Origin: Streptomyces acidiscabies
GTDB taxonomy: Bacteria; Actinomycetota; Actinomycetes; Streptomycetales; Streptomycetaceae
Direction: 5' to 3'
Assembly: GCF_020010905.1 (NCBI RefSeq)
Contig: NZ_JAGJBY010000002.1
Coordinates: 1,178,001 to 1,242,000, forward strand
DNA: 64,000 bases
Shown here: piece by piece, positions 1 to 8,614 of the stretch
Position numbering within the stretch: position 1 is the stretch's first letter
How the letters are laid out: the number at the start of each line of letters is the position of its first letter
Program-made: the position numbers and the translations under genes
Notes under the pieces: model-generated
What the model saw: only the letters and a program-made list of their open reading frames with translations
Databases searched by the model: none
Told to the model about the DNA's origin: nothing

Positions 1-1
1 A

Positions 2-1834
2 AGAGCGTCGGGCGGCCCGATCGTCGCGATCCAGATCGAGAACGAGCTGTACGACCAGCCGGGCCACCTGCTCACCCTCAAGCGGATGGCCCAACAGGCG
101 GGCATGGACGCGCCGTTGTGGACGTCCACCGCCTGGGGAGGAGTCCAGCTCCCCGGGGACGAGCTGATGCCGTTGTACGGCGGCTACCCCGAGACCTTCT
201 GGACCGAGGCCGACGGCGGCTGGCCCGACACCTGCCGCAAGCACTTCTTCTTCACGCACCAGCGGGACGACGAAGGCATCGGCGCGGACCTGCGCCCGAC
301 GACCGTACGGGGCGTCGACTCGGCCGTGTACGCCGAGCGATTCCCTTGGGCCACCTGCGAGTTGGGCGGGGGGATGGCGGTCGCCTACCACCGCCGCCCG
401 CGCGTCGACGCCGCCGACATCGGGTCCCTCGGCCTCACGAAGATCGGCTGCGGTTCCGTCTGGCAGGGCTACTACATGTTCCACGGCGGGACCAACCCGG
501 GCCCCGGCCTCCAGGAGTCCCACGCCACCGGGTACCCCAACGACCTCCCCGCCCTGACCTACGACTTCCAGGCACCGCTGGGGGAGTACGGCCAGTACCG
601 CGACGCGTACGACGAACTCCGGCTCCAGCACCTGCTGTTGGCGGAGTTCGGGGAGCGCATCGCCCCGATGGAGTCGGTGCTTCCGTTGGAGGCGCCGACG
701 GGGCAGCACGACATGGAGACGCTGCGGTGGGCCGTACGGACCGACGGGGAGTCCGGGTTCCTCTTCGTCAACAACCACCAGCCGCACGGGGAGTTGGCCG
801 AGCATCCCGGCACGACGTTCACCGTCGGCGGGCTGACCTTCCCGAGCGAGCCCTTCACGGTTCCTCAAGGTGCCTATTTCTGCTGGCCGTTCAGGATGGA
901 GTTCGGCGGGCTGCGCGTCGAGTGGGCCACGGCTCAGCCCGTGTGCACGGTCCAGGACGGCGGCCGTACGGTCCTCGTGCTGGCCGCGACCGAGGGGGTG
1001 CCGGTCGAAGTCGCGCTCGGCGGGGGTGTCGCGGTGAACGCCATGCCGGAAGGAGCCGCGGTCGGACCGGCGTTCGACGACGGGAGCGGCGTACTGATCA
1101 CCGGCATCCGGCCCGGCACCGGCGCGTGGATCGAGGCGGAGAACCTCGACGAGGAGCCGATCGCCTTCCTCGTCCTCGACGCCGCCACCGCCCGCACCGC
1201 CTACAAGGGCTTCGCCTGGGGCGCCGAGCGGCTGATCCTCTCCGCCGAGGGCGTCGTCCTCGACCAGTACCGCGCCGAGGTCCGGCTGCACGGCCGTACC
1301 CCGCACAGCGCGGACACCGTCTCCTTCGCCGTCCTCCCCGCACCGGAGCGGCTCCCGAAGGGGGAGGCGCTGAGCGAGGCGCGGGACGGGGTACTGACGC
1401 GGTACACCCTGTCCGATGCCGGTGACCCGGCCCCCGTACCGGCCGTCGACCTTGTACGCCCTGCGGGTGACCCGCCCTCACCCACGACCGGCGTACTCCA
1501 GCGGGCCAGTGCCCCCGGGGACGAGTGGTACGAGCGGTCCGCCGCCGAGTACCGCGTACGCGTCCCCGCACACGACCGGCACGGCGTCCTGCGGCTCCAC
1601 TGGCACGGCGACGTGGCCCGGGCGTACGTGGGGGAGCGGCTCGTCGCCGACCAGTTCTCCTCCGGCAGGCCCTGGGACATCGGGCTGGAGCTGATACCTG
1701 AGGGGGAGGAGCTGACGGTACGGGTACTGGCGTCCGACCCGTCCGCGCGGGTGTACCTGCCGGTGGAGCGGGAGGAGGGCGCCGGGATCCGGGGCGCGGA
1801 GATCGTCACGGCGAGGGTCTGGACGGTGGGCTGA
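2..1834 (+). CDS. Beta-galactosidase, glycoside hydrolase family 35 (5' end outside window)
   Basis: The reading frame is open from base 2, so the gene begins before the window. The first visible codons read GGPIVAIQIENEL, the GH35 signature whose Glu in ENE is the acid/base catalyst. A Trp/Phe-rich stretch (PETFWTEADGGW) follows near visible residue 65 and sits where GH35 enzymes usually place the nucleophile, though I cannot fix that residue. The rest of the roughly 610 visible residues is beta-rich and fits the C-terminal jelly-roll domains of bacterial GH35 enzymes. The enzyme should hydrolyse terminal beta-galactosides. A LacI-family regulator lies just downstream on the same strand and is the likely local repressor. 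A perfect hairpin follows the stop codon. The signature is clear, but substrate specificity is unknown. Confidence 0.9.
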   Translation, partial: RASGGPIVAIQIENELYDQPGHLLTLKRMAQQAGMDAPLWTSTAWGGVQLPGDELMPLYGGYPETFWTEADGGWPDTCRKHFFFTHQRDDEGIGADLRPTTVRGVDSAVYAERFPWATCELGGGMAVAYHRRPRVDAADIGSLGLTKIGCGSVWQGYYMFHGGTNPGPGLQESHATGYPNDLPALTYDFQAPLGEYGQYRDAYDELRLQHLLLAEFGERIAPMESVLPLEAPTGQHDMETLRWAVRTDGESGFLFVNNHQPHGELAEHPGTTFTVGGLTFPSEPFTVPQGAYFCWPFRMEFGGLRVEWATAQPVCTVQDGGRTVLVLAATEGVPVEVALGGGVAVNAMPEGAAVGPAFDDGSGVLITGIRPGTGAWIEAENLDEEPIAFLVLDAATARTAYKGFAWGAERLILSAEGVVLDQYRAEVRLHGRTPHSADTVSFAVLPAPERLPKGEALSEARDGVLTRYTLSDAGDPAPVPAVDLVRPAGDPPSPTTGVLQRASAPGDEWYERSAAEYRVRVPAHDRHGVLRLHWHGDVARAYVGERLVADQFSSGRPWDIGLELIPEGEELTVRVLASDPSARVYLPVEREEGAGIRGAEIVTARVWTVG

Positions 1835-1874
1835 GAGACCGGCGCCGCCGCTGGGAGACCTGAGGTGTACCCGC

Positions 1875-1973
1875 GTACTACTTCAGAGCTACTCCCGTCA
1901 GACCCGTACGGCCCGTAGTACCTGAGAGCTACGGGCCGTACACCCCCTACGACCCGTAGTACTCCGGAGCCAC
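1875..1973. repeat. Three imperfect direct repeats spaced about 40 bp
   Basis: Three related units start near 1875, 1915 and 1956. Each has the form GTA(C/G)TAC, then about six variable bases, then GAG(C)(T/C)AC. The roughly 40-bp period is about four helical turns. They lie between the beta-galactosidase gene and the LacI-family gene. Spaced copies of a partly palindromic site in front of a LacI-type gene could be operators. The middle unit also overlaps the hairpin at 1906-1941. Confidence 0.45.
1906..1941 (+). terminator. Perfect hairpin after the GH35 gene
   Basis: Arms 1906-1918 (GTACGGCCCGTAG) and 1929-1941 are exact reverse complements of 13 bases around a 10-base loop. The hairpin is 72 bp after the GH35 stop codon. 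No T-tract follows, which is common for actinobacterial terminators. It could equally be a palindromic operator for the downstream LacI-family protein. Confidence 0.5.
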
Positions 1974-2086
1974 CCCTCCACCCACCCCCGTCCTATCCTG
2001 TGAATCCGTCGGCCACCCCAGCGCCGGCGACCCCGGGCCTCGGAATCGAGTGGGCCGGGGGACGGCCGAGGGAAGAAGCACCCACC

Positions 2087-3157
2087 ATGACGAGAGGCGC
2101 TGCCGGGAACCCGGGGACGAAGGGAGGCGGGCGCAGCCGGCGGAACTTCGCGGGGAACCGGCCGGTGATGGAGGACGTCGCGCGGCTCGCCGGGGTCAGC
2201 AAGCAGACCGTGTCGCGGGTGCTGAACGAGAACCCGGCGGTCAGGGCGGAGACCCGCGAGGCGGTGCGCGCGGCGATGCGGACCCTCGGCTACCGGCCCA
2301 GCCGCAGCGCCCGCTCGCTCGCCAGCGGCCGTACCCGCATGCTCGGCGTGATCTCCTTCGACGCCGCCCGCTACGGCCCCGCCTCCACCCTTACCGCCGT
2401 CAACACCGCTGCGCAGGAAGCCGGTTACCTCGTCAGTTCCATCGCGCTCGACACCGCCGACCCCGACACGGTCGTCGAGGCGGTCGAGCGGCTCTCGGCG
2501 GAGGGCGCGGACGGCGTGATCGCGATCGCTCCCCAGCTGTGGATGGCCGCCGCCCTCGCACAGGCGCACCTCGACATGCCGCTCGTCATCATGGACAACG
2601 ACCTCGGCGACGGCACCCCCATGATCACCGCCGACGCGCACACCGGCGCCCGCAAGGCCACCGAGTACCTCCTCTCCCTCGGCCACCCCACCGTCCACCA
2701 CGTCGCCGGCCCCACCGGCTGGACCTCCGCGAGCCGCCGCGCGGAGAGCTGGGAGGCTGCCCTCAAGGCGGCCGGCGCCCCCGTCCCCGAGCCGCTCGTC
2801 GGCGACTGGAGCGCGGACTCCGGGTACGACCTCGGCCGGCAGCTCGCCAAGAACCCCGAGGTCACAGCCGTCTTCGCGTCCAACGACCAGATGGCGCTCG
2901 GTATCCTGCGTGCCCTGCACGAGGCGGGCCGCCGCGTCCCCGAGGACGTCAGCATCGTCGGGTACGACGACGTCCCCGAGGCCGCGCACTACCTCCCGCC
3001 GCTCACCACGATCCGTACGGACTTCCAGGAGATCGGCACCCGCTCCCTGCACGCCCTCCTCCACCGCATCGAGGCGGGCCCTACCCCCGAGGTACCCCCC
3101 TCCGTAGTACCGGTGGACCTGATCGTCCGCGAGAGCACGGCCCCGTACCGACGGTGA
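2087..3157 (+). CDS. LacI-family transcriptional regulator
   Basis: This 356-residue protein has an N-terminal LacI helix-turn-helix (MEDVARLAGVSKQTVSRVLN) at about residues 28-46. The hinge region (YRPSRSARSLASGRT) follows, then a periplasmic-binding-protein-like sensor domain with typical strands (LGVISFD, GVIAIAP, VTAVFASNDQMALG, VSIVGYDD). The family binds palindromic operators as dimers and releases DNA when a sugar binds. I chose the ATG at 2087, preceded by GGGAAGAAG. An in-frame upstream ATG at 2000 would add a Pro/Ala-rich leader without homology. The adjacent GH35 gene suggests control of beta-galactoside use, which is inference. Confidence 0.9.
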   Translation: MTRGAAGNPGTKGGGRSRRNFAGNRPVMEDVARLAGVSKQTVSRVLNENPAVRAETREAVRAAMRTLGYRPSRSARSLASGRTRMLGVISFDAARYGPASTLTAVNTAAQEAGYLVSSIALDTADPDTVVEAVERLSAEGADGVIAIAPQLWMAAALAQAHLDMPLVIMDNDLGDGTPMITADAHTGARKATEYLLSLGHPTVHHVAGPTGWTSASRRAESWEAALKAAGAPVPEPLVGDWSADSGYDLGRQLAKNPEVTAVFASNDQMALGILRALHEAGRRVPEDVSIVGYDDVPEAAHYLPPLTTIRTDFQEIGTRSLHALLHRIEAGPTPEVPPSVVPVDLIVRESTAPYRR

Positions 3158-3283
3158 GGAGAGGGCGCCAGGGGCACGGCGCGTAGTCCTTCAGGGTTAA
3201 CCGGGTACGACCCGCGTAGGCCCCGCGCAACCCCTAGACTCCTTACGGCCGTTGATCCGTACTCCGCACCGGAAGGCACCGAC

Positions 3284-3775
3284 ATGCGCCGCACCGCGAT
3301 CAGCACGACCGTCCTCGCCCTCACCTTCCTCGCCGTTCCGGCGACCGCACAGGCCAACACGGAGTGGCCGAGTGCCGCCTCCACGGGCACGAACGTCCCG
3401 ATCAAGGTGACGCTGACCGTGCAGGGCCCCGACGGACTCCTCTTCAAGGGCAAGGTCAGGACGAAGGGCCACGACGTCACCCCCGTCACGGGCGGCACGC
3501 ACAAGTGCGACGGCACGAACGCGGGCGCCAACCCCTCCCCGGTACCCACCCCGACGGCGGCCCTGGACGACGCGGCCCGCGCCAACGGCTTCACCTGGGA
3601 CGGCACGTGGTACGCCTCGTTCGACGACTACTTCGTGGAGACCATCAAGAACGTCAAGAGCGACGCCACCGCCTACTGGAACATCTCCGTCAACGGCACC
3701 TCGACCCCCGTCGGCGGCTGCCAGTTCAAGCTGAACCCCGGGGACGCGGTGGCGTTCACCTGGACCACTCTCTGA
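3284..3775 (+). CDS. Secreted protein with a DUF4430-like (transcobalamin C-terminal-like) domain
   Basis: This 163-residue protein starts with a clear Sec signal peptide (MRRTAISTTVLALTFLAVPATAQA, cleavage after about residue 25). The mature part has beta strands (IKVTLTVQGPDG) and ends with a segment of the form YWNISVNG...GDAVAFTWT. That ending resembles the C-terminal part of DUF4430 domains, where a Trp and an xVNG turn precede a final strand. Two cysteines may form a disulfide. GGAAGG precedes the ATG. The substrate or binding partner is unknown. A small secreted peptide gene follows about 100 bp downstream on the same strand. The family assignment comes from pattern recognition only. 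Confidence 0.65.
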   Translation: MRRTAISTTVLALTFLAVPATAQANTEWPSAASTGTNVPIKVTLTVQGPDGLLFKGKVRTKGHDVTPVTGGTHKCDGTNAGANPSPVPTPTAALDDAARANGFTWDGTWYASFDDYFVETIKNVKSDATAYWNISVNGTSTPVGGCQFKLNPGDAVAFTWTTL

Positions 3776-3879
3776 ACTCCCGCACCGGGAACGACTCGGG
3801 ACCCCATGGGGAACGCCCTGCGGCACCATCGGTGACATCCCGGCAGCGGGACGAACGCCGACGACACTGGGGGACAGCG

Positions 3880-4065
3880 ATGCGCACGAGCACTCCGCGG
3901 AACAAGGCGGCCATGGCGACCGTGACCGGCCTGGCGGCCCTCGCCATCGGAGCGCTCGCCGTCACGCACCCCGCCCACACAGTCCGCGCGGACGACAGAG
4001 GGCCGGGCTTCACCGGCTCGGTCGTCCTCGCCGACGACCGGGGCCCCGGCAACGCACGGTACTGA
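3880..4065 (+). CDS. Small secreted peptide with duplicated ADDRGPG motif
   Basis: This 61-residue ORF has a basic N-terminus, a hydrophobic core (VTGLAALAIGALAV) and a probable signal-peptidase site near residue 37. The mature part is only about 24 residues and consists largely of two copies of ADDRGPG separated by FTGSVVL, ending in NARY. CTGGGGGAC precedes the ATG, and a terminator-like hairpin follows about 47 bp after the stop. It is probably co-oriented with the upstream secreted protein. I do not recognise a family. The repeat in such a short exported peptide suggests a binding or signalling role, which is speculation. Confidence 0.55.
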   Translation: MRTSTPRNKAAMATVTGLAALAIGALAVTHPAHTVRADDRGPGFTGSVVLADDRGPGNARY

Positions 4066-4111
4066 CACGAACGGTCGCTACAGGACCGCGAGTTGCCGGT
4101 AGCAAAGAGGG

Positions 4112-4140
4112 GGCGGGCTGTCCGAGAGGGACGGCCCGCC
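4112..4140 (+). terminator. Rho-independent-like hairpin
   Basis: GGCGGGCTGTCC (about 4112-4123) pairs with GGACGGCCCGCC (4129-4140), with one G-T pair, across a short GAGAG-type loop. TTCGTCGTCC follows. It lies after the small secreted peptide gene and should end that transcript. Confidence 0.6.
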
Positions 4141-4220
4141 TTCGTCGTCCGTACACCGCGTACACCACGTATGCCCCACGCGCCGCTCGGGCCGACTTGG
4201 TCCGACGCTGACCGAACGCG

Positions 4221-4258
4221 CCGCTCGGTTCGACGCGCGCCGCTCGGTTCGACGCGCG
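4221..4258. repeat. 19-bp tandem duplication
   Basis: CCGCTCGGTTCGACGCGCG occurs at 4221-4239 and again exactly at 4240-4258. A diverged version (CCGCTCGGGCCGAC) lies about 30 bp upstream. The stretch 4141-4366 between the terminator and the convergent SARP gene otherwise shows no gene. Confidence 0.7.
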
Positions 4259-4366
4259 CCGCGCGGGTCGGCGCCGCCACGCCCGCCACGCGCGCCCGCG
4301 GCGCCGGCCACACGCACCGCATAGGCCGACGCCCGCCACCCCCGCCGAGTGGGCCGACGCCCGCCC

Positions 4367-7300
4367 TCACATCCCCCGCCCCACCTCCAAAACCCCCATC
4401 GCGTCGAACAACTCCCCAGCCGCAGCCCGCTGTTCCGCCGCCGCCCCCAGATCCCCGAGCGCCGCCATCACCTCACCCATCCCCGCCGCAGCCCGGGCCG
4501 TCTCGATCCGGTACCCCAGCGTCGACGCGAGCTGATGCGCCCGCCGGTGCAGCTCCAACGCCCGCTCGGGCTCCCCCTGGAGCCGCCGAACCACCCCCAC
4601 CGCGTTCGCAACAGCCGCCCGCCGCAAGGACGTTCCCCGCGACGACACCAACTCAAGGGCCTGGTCGGCGAATTCGCGTGCCTCCCGCTCCTGCCCCCGC
4701 CGCTGGCACAGCAACGCCCAATGCGCGTGCACCAGTGCGACGTTCCCCGGCTGGAGACTCTCGTCGCACAGTTCGAGCGCCTGCGCGAGGCACACCCGCC
4801 CCCGCTCGGACTCCCCGAGCCCGAGATGGGCCAGCGCCAGCCAGGTCAACGAGGTGATCTCGTTGCCCCGTTCACCGAGCCGCCGGTTCAACTCCGTCGC
4901 CCGCGCCGCGAGTACGGCGGCCTGCGCGTACCGCCCGCTCCAGGTCAGCACGGAACTCAGGTTGGCCAGCGCCTCCGCCTCCATCCGCGCGGACCCCAAC
5001 TCCCGGTGCAGCGCGATCCCTTGCTCCAGATAGGCACGGGCCCGCTCGAAGTTCCCGAGCGCGCTGTGCAGCAGCCCGAGCACATCGAGACAGAACGCCT
5101 CGGTCGCCCGGTCTCCCCCCTCCAGCCCGAGCGCCTCCCCGGCAGCCTCGATCCCGTCCTGGAACGCCCCCAGCCACCAGTGCGCGATCCCCAGATTCCC
5201 GAGGCTCACCCGCAGCAGCAACGGATCCCCGAGCACCCGCGCCGACGCCACCGCACCCCGCGCGGCAGCACCGAACTCCTCATGTCGCCCAAGGAGGTTG
5301 AGGCAGAACATGAGATTCCGGCTCAGCACGACGGTGTCCCGGTGCAGCCCCGCGACCCCCGCCCGCTCCACCACCGCCCGCAACGCGTCGTGCTCCCGCC
5401 GGAACCACCCGAGCGCCTGCTCGGCCGTCACGAACTCCGGTACCCGCCAGGCCGGTTGATCGGTGTCCGCCTCGTACCGCGTCCGCCCCGGGAACAGCGC
5501 GTCGCAGGCCGCCTCGGTCGCGGCGACGTAGTACGACACGAGCCGCCGCAGCGCCCCGGCGCTGTCGTCCTCGTCGCCGCGCAGCCCCAACGCGTAGGTG
5601 CGCACGAGGTCGTGGAAGCTGTAGAGCCCCATCTCCGGCTGGTCCAGGAGGTGGATGTCGAGGAGGTGCTCCAGGATGTCCTCGGCCGTACGGACGCAGC
5701 CGTCGAGCAGCGCGGCGACGGAGTGCACGTCGAGCGTGGACCCGGGATGCTCGGCGAGCAGCCGGAACGCGGCCCGCCGGGGCTCCTCCATCGCCTGGTA
5801 CGACAGCCGGAGCGTGGCCTCCACGCTCCGCTCGCCGGTGCTGAGTTCGTACAGCCGGCGCGTCTCGTCGGCGAGCCGGTCGACGAGGTACTGGAGGGTC
5901 CAGCGGGGCCGGTTGCGCAGCCGGGCGGCGGTGATCCGCAGCGCCAGCGGCAGCCCCCCGCACAGCTTCACGAGCTGCTCGGCGGCCTCGGCCTCGGCGG
6001 CGACGCGGTCCGCGCCGAGCGTGCGCTCCAGCAGGGCGGTGCTGTCGGCGGGGGAGAGGAGTTCGAGGGAGAGCCACTCGGCGCCGTCCAGGTCGAGCAT
6101 CCGCATCCGGCTCGTGAGCAGGACCAGACACCCTTCTGACGCGGGCAGCAGCGGGCGGATCTGCGCGGCGTCCACCGCGTTGTCGAGGACCAGCAACAGG
6201 CGCCGTTTCGCGGAGAGTTGCTGCCAGAGGGCGAGCCTGCGCTCGATGCCCTCGGGCATCCGGTCGTCCGGTACGCCCAGGCTGCGCAGCAGCGAGTCGA
6301 CGACCGGACCGGCCTCCTGCGGCTTCTCGCCGGGACTGAACCCCCGCAGATCGACGAAGAGTTGGCCGTCCGGGTACTCCTCGGCGAGCCGGTGCGCGGT
6401 GTGCACGGCGAGCGCGGTCTTGCCGCTGCCGCCCATGCCGTCCACCCCGACGAGCCGGGCCGCTCCCCGGCCCGGGGTCCGTCCGGCGGTGACGATCCGC
6501 TCCAACTCGGCCTGCCTGCCGGTGAAGTCGGGGAGGTCGTACGGCAACGTCCTCGGTGCCTCGGCCGGTTTGGCGTCCGGAGCCGGACCGACGGCCACCG
6601 CACCGGCGGCCGACGGCTCGGACGCCGCGCCGGACGCCGTCGAACCGGCCGCCGCCGTACCGTTCAACGCCCTGCGGACCGTCGGCGAACGCGGCGCCAC
6701 CTCCGGACTGTCGCGCAGGATCGCCTCGTACAGCCGCGTCAGTTCCGCCCCCGGATCGATCCCCAGCTCCTCGACGAGCAGCTCCCGCACCCGCGCGAAC
6801 TCCTCCAGCGCCTCGGCCTGCCGCCCCGACCGGTACAGCGCCAGCATCAACTGGCCGCGGAGCGCCTCCCGCAGAGGATGCGAGGCGATCAACTCGCGTA
6901 GAGACCCCACGAGTTCACCCGCCTCGCCGAGTTCGAGCCGCAGCTCGTGGTACTGCTCGGCGACCGCCATGTGCCGCTCCTCCAGGGCGGCGGAGGCGGC
7001 GGCCAGCAGCGACCCGCCCGCACCCGCGAGGACCGGACCCCGCCACAGATCGACGGCGGCCCTCAACTCCTCGATCGCCTCGGTGAGTTGCCCGGCCGCC
7101 GAGGCCTCGCGGGCCCGGCGCGTACGGTGGTTGAACTCGTGCAGGTCCAACTGGTCGTCGGCGAGGACGGCCCGGTAGCCGGTGCCGTCGGTGAGGATCA
7201 GGTCCGCGCCGCCCGGGATCCGGGTGCGCAGCGCCGCAACCGCCTTGCGGACCTGGTGAGATGCGGTCTGTGGCGGTTCGTCGTCCCAGGCGGCGGCCAC

Positions 7301-7459
7301 CAGCCGGGAGACCGGGACCATCCGGTCCGGTTCGAGCAGCAGGGTGACGAGCACCCGCTCCTGGGTGGGACTGCCGAGTTTCAGCCGCCGGTCGCCGTGC
7401 CAACCCTCAAGCGAACCAAGGATGTTGAAGCGGACGTCTGCTGGTTTCCCATACGCCAC
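4367..7459 (-). CDS. SARP/AfsR-type transcriptional activator with NB-ARC and TPR domains
   Basis: This 1030-residue protein has an N-terminal OmpR-type winged helix (FNILGSLEGWHGDRRLKLG, residues about 10-100), then a bacterial transcriptional activation domain to about residue 250. A linker leads to an NB-ARC ATPase with P-loop GMGGSGKTA near residue 340 and Walker B-like LLLVLDNA. TPR repeats fill about residues 690-1030 (for example ALGNFERARAYLEQGIALHRELG). Large SARPs of this AfsR layout activate specialised-metabolite clusters by binding direct repeats next to the -35 region. The gene is the last of a same-strand run of biosynthetic-looking genes and is separated from them by about 200 bp, so it probably has its own promoter. 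It is the likely pathway activator. Confidence 0.92.
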   Translation of the reverse strand: MAYGKPADVRFNILGSLEGWHGDRRLKLGSPTQERVLVTLLLEPDRMVPVSRLVAAAWDDEPPQTASHQVRKAVAALRTRIPGGADLILTDGTGYRAVLADDQLDLHEFNHRTRRAREASAAGQLTEAIEELRAAVDLWRGPVLAGAGGSLLAAASAALEERHMAVAEQYHELRLELGEAGELVGSLRELIASHPLREALRGQLMLALYRSGRQAEALEEFARVRELLVEELGIDPGAELTRLYEAILRDSPEVAPRSPTVRRALNGTAAAGSTASGAASEPSAAGAVAVGPAPDAKPAEAPRTLPYDLPDFTGRQAELERIVTAGRTPGRGAARLVGVDGMGGSGKTALAVHTAHRLAEEYPDGQLFVDLRGFSPGEKPQEAGPVVDSLLRSLGVPDDRMPEGIERRLALWQQLSAKRRLLLVLDNAVDAAQIRPLLPASEGCLVLLTSRMRMLDLDGAEWLSLELLSPADSTALLERTLGADRVAAEAEAAEQLVKLCGGLPLALRITAARLRNRPRWTLQYLVDRLADETRRLYELSTGERSVEATLRLSYQAMEEPRRAAFRLLAEHPGSTLDVHSVAALLDGCVRTAEDILEHLLDIHLLDQPEMGLYSFHDLVRTYALGLRGDEDDSAGALRRLVSYYVAATEAACDALFPGRTRYEADTDQPAWRVPEFVTAEQALGWFRREHDALRAVVERAGVAGLHRDTVVLSRNLMFCLNLLGRHEEFGAAARGAVASARVLGDPLLLRVSLGNLGIAHWWLGAFQDGIEAAGEALGLEGGDRATEAFCLDVLGLLHSALGNFERARAYLEQGIALHRELGSARMEAEALANLSSVLTWSGRYAQAAVLAARATELNRRLGERGNEITSLTWLALAHLGLGESERGRVCLAQALELCDESLQPGNVALVHAHWALLCQRRGQEREAREFADQALELVSSRGTSLRRAAVANAVGVVRRLQGEPERALELHRRAHQLASTLGYRIETARAAAGMGEVMAALGDLGAAAEQRAAAGELFDAMGVLEVGRGM

Positions 7460-7657
7460 GTACCCTCTCCCAGCCCCCGTGTTCCGCTCCGCTTCGGAGC
7501 GGAGAAGAACGGATTCATCTTAGTTCCGCGCCGGTGTTCCGTGCGATTGTCGGGCAGGGAGAGGCTGGTGTGGTTCAACTGGGTGGATACTTTGGGAGGT
7601 TCAGGCCTGAACCGGCATTCCCGGGCCGACCGTCCCACGGCCTCGGTGCCGGCTGTG
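7460..7657 (-). promoter_or_regulatory. Regulatory gap upstream of the SARP gene
   Basis: This 198-bp gap follows the SUMF1-like gene and precedes the SARP gene. It holds a 16-bp perfect palindrome (GGTTCAGGCCTGAACC, 7598-7613) and an 8-bp-arm hairpin (CCGCTCCG / CGGAGCGG, 7484-7502). The palindrome is a candidate operator. The hairpin lies 25 bp before the SARP start and could affect its leader. I could not identify a confident -10/-35 pair. Confidence 0.4.
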
Positions 7658-8614
7658 TCACGGCGTCTCGGCCAGCCGGAACCCGATCGCGTAGATGGGC
7701 TTGTCGTACCACCCGTGCCGCCGGGTGCACCGCGTGAGATCCCCGTACCGCGTGAAACTTCCGCCCCGGGCAACCCGGTAGGACCCCCGCGTCAGCAGCA
7801 GGTCGTCCGGCTCCGCCACACCCCCGGGATATCCCACGTAGTCGTCCGCGACGAACTCCTCGACGTTCCCGGCGACATCGTCGAGCCCGAACGGACTGCG
7901 CCCCGCCGGATAGATCCCCACCGGCGTCGTCCTGAGCGGCCCCGCCTCCACGGTGTTGGCGCACTCCGTCCGGAACCCCTCGCCCCACGGGTACTCCCGC
8001 CCGTCCCCGCCGGACGCCGCGTACTCCCACTCGGCCTCCGACGGCAGCCGGAACTGCCGCCCGGTACGCCGCGACAGCCACGCCGCGTACGCGTCCCCGG
8101 CCTCGGCGGGCACCCCCCACACGGGATGGTTGGCCAACTCCCGGGGAAACACGCCGAATTGCCAGGACCCCGGCAGCCACTGCGCCTGCGTCTCCGCCAG
8201 GAACACCTGGTACTCGCCGTTCGTCACCGGATACCGGCCGATCCTGAACTCCGCGATGTCGACGTCGTGTCGAGGCGCCTCCTTGGCGATCCACTCCTCC
8301 AGCACGCCCACGTGGGACCACCGCCGGGCCACCCCGGCGACCAGCTCCTCCGCCAGCCCGATGGTCACCTTCGCAGCCGGTATGTCCACCAACTCCGGCT
8401 CGAACACCCGGAGTCGGGGATCACCGAGCAGGGCGAGCAGCGTCCCGGCCGCGTACCGCCGCTCGTACGGCTCGTGCGCGGACCCCGCGACGACGGCGAG
8501 CGTCTGCGGCGACGCCGCCAGCAGCTCGCCGTCGAACTCCGGCTCGGGACCGCGCCGTACGAAGGACTCCGGGAGCCCCATCGCGGCGCGGTCGGCGAGT
8601 TCGTTCGGGTTCAC
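7658..8614 (-). CDS. SUMF1/formylglycine-generating-enzyme-fold protein (ToxD-like)
   Basis: This 318-residue protein begins with GTG at 8614, which overlaps the stop of the WD40 gene (GTGA). The C-terminal two thirds carries hallmark SUMF1 motifs: IGRYPVTNGEYQVFL, NHPVWGV, RLPSEAEWEYAA, LDDVAGNVEEF, ARGGSF and a final YAIGFRLA. In true formylglycine-generating enzymes two Cys bind copper after RGGSY. Here the stretch RGGSFTRYGDLTRC keeps only one Cys, so sulfatase activation is unlikely. SUMF1-fold proteins also serve as oxidative enzymes such as EgtB. Its place directly after GTP cyclohydrolase II and a WD40 protein matches toxB-toxC-toxD as I recall that operon. The fold is certain; the ToxD equivalence is inference. 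Confidence 0.85.
   Translation of the reverse strand: MNPNELADRAAMGLPESFVRRGPEPEFDGELLAASPQTLAVVAGSAHEPYERRYAAGTLLALLGDPRLRVFEPELVDIPAAKVTIGLAEELVAGVARRWSHVGVLEEWIAKEAPRHDVDIAEFRIGRYPVTNGEYQVFLAETQAQWLPGSWQFGVFPRELANHPVWGVPAEAGDAYAAWLSRRTGRQFRLPSEAEWEYAASGGDGREYPWGEGFRTECANTVEAGPLRTTPVGIYPAGRSPFGLDDVAGNVEEFVADDYVGYPGGVAEPDDLLLTRGSYRVARGGSFTRYGDLTRCTRRHGWYDKPIYAIGFRLAETP

Noticed and set aside
4218..4258. CRISPR-like array
   Set aside because: Only two directly abutting 19-bp units without spacers; no other regularly spaced repeats with spacers and no cas genes in the window.
4093..4857. Long Pro-rich plus-strand ORF
   Set aside because: Opposite-strand shadow of the SARP gene with low-complexity Pro/Arg/Ala composition.
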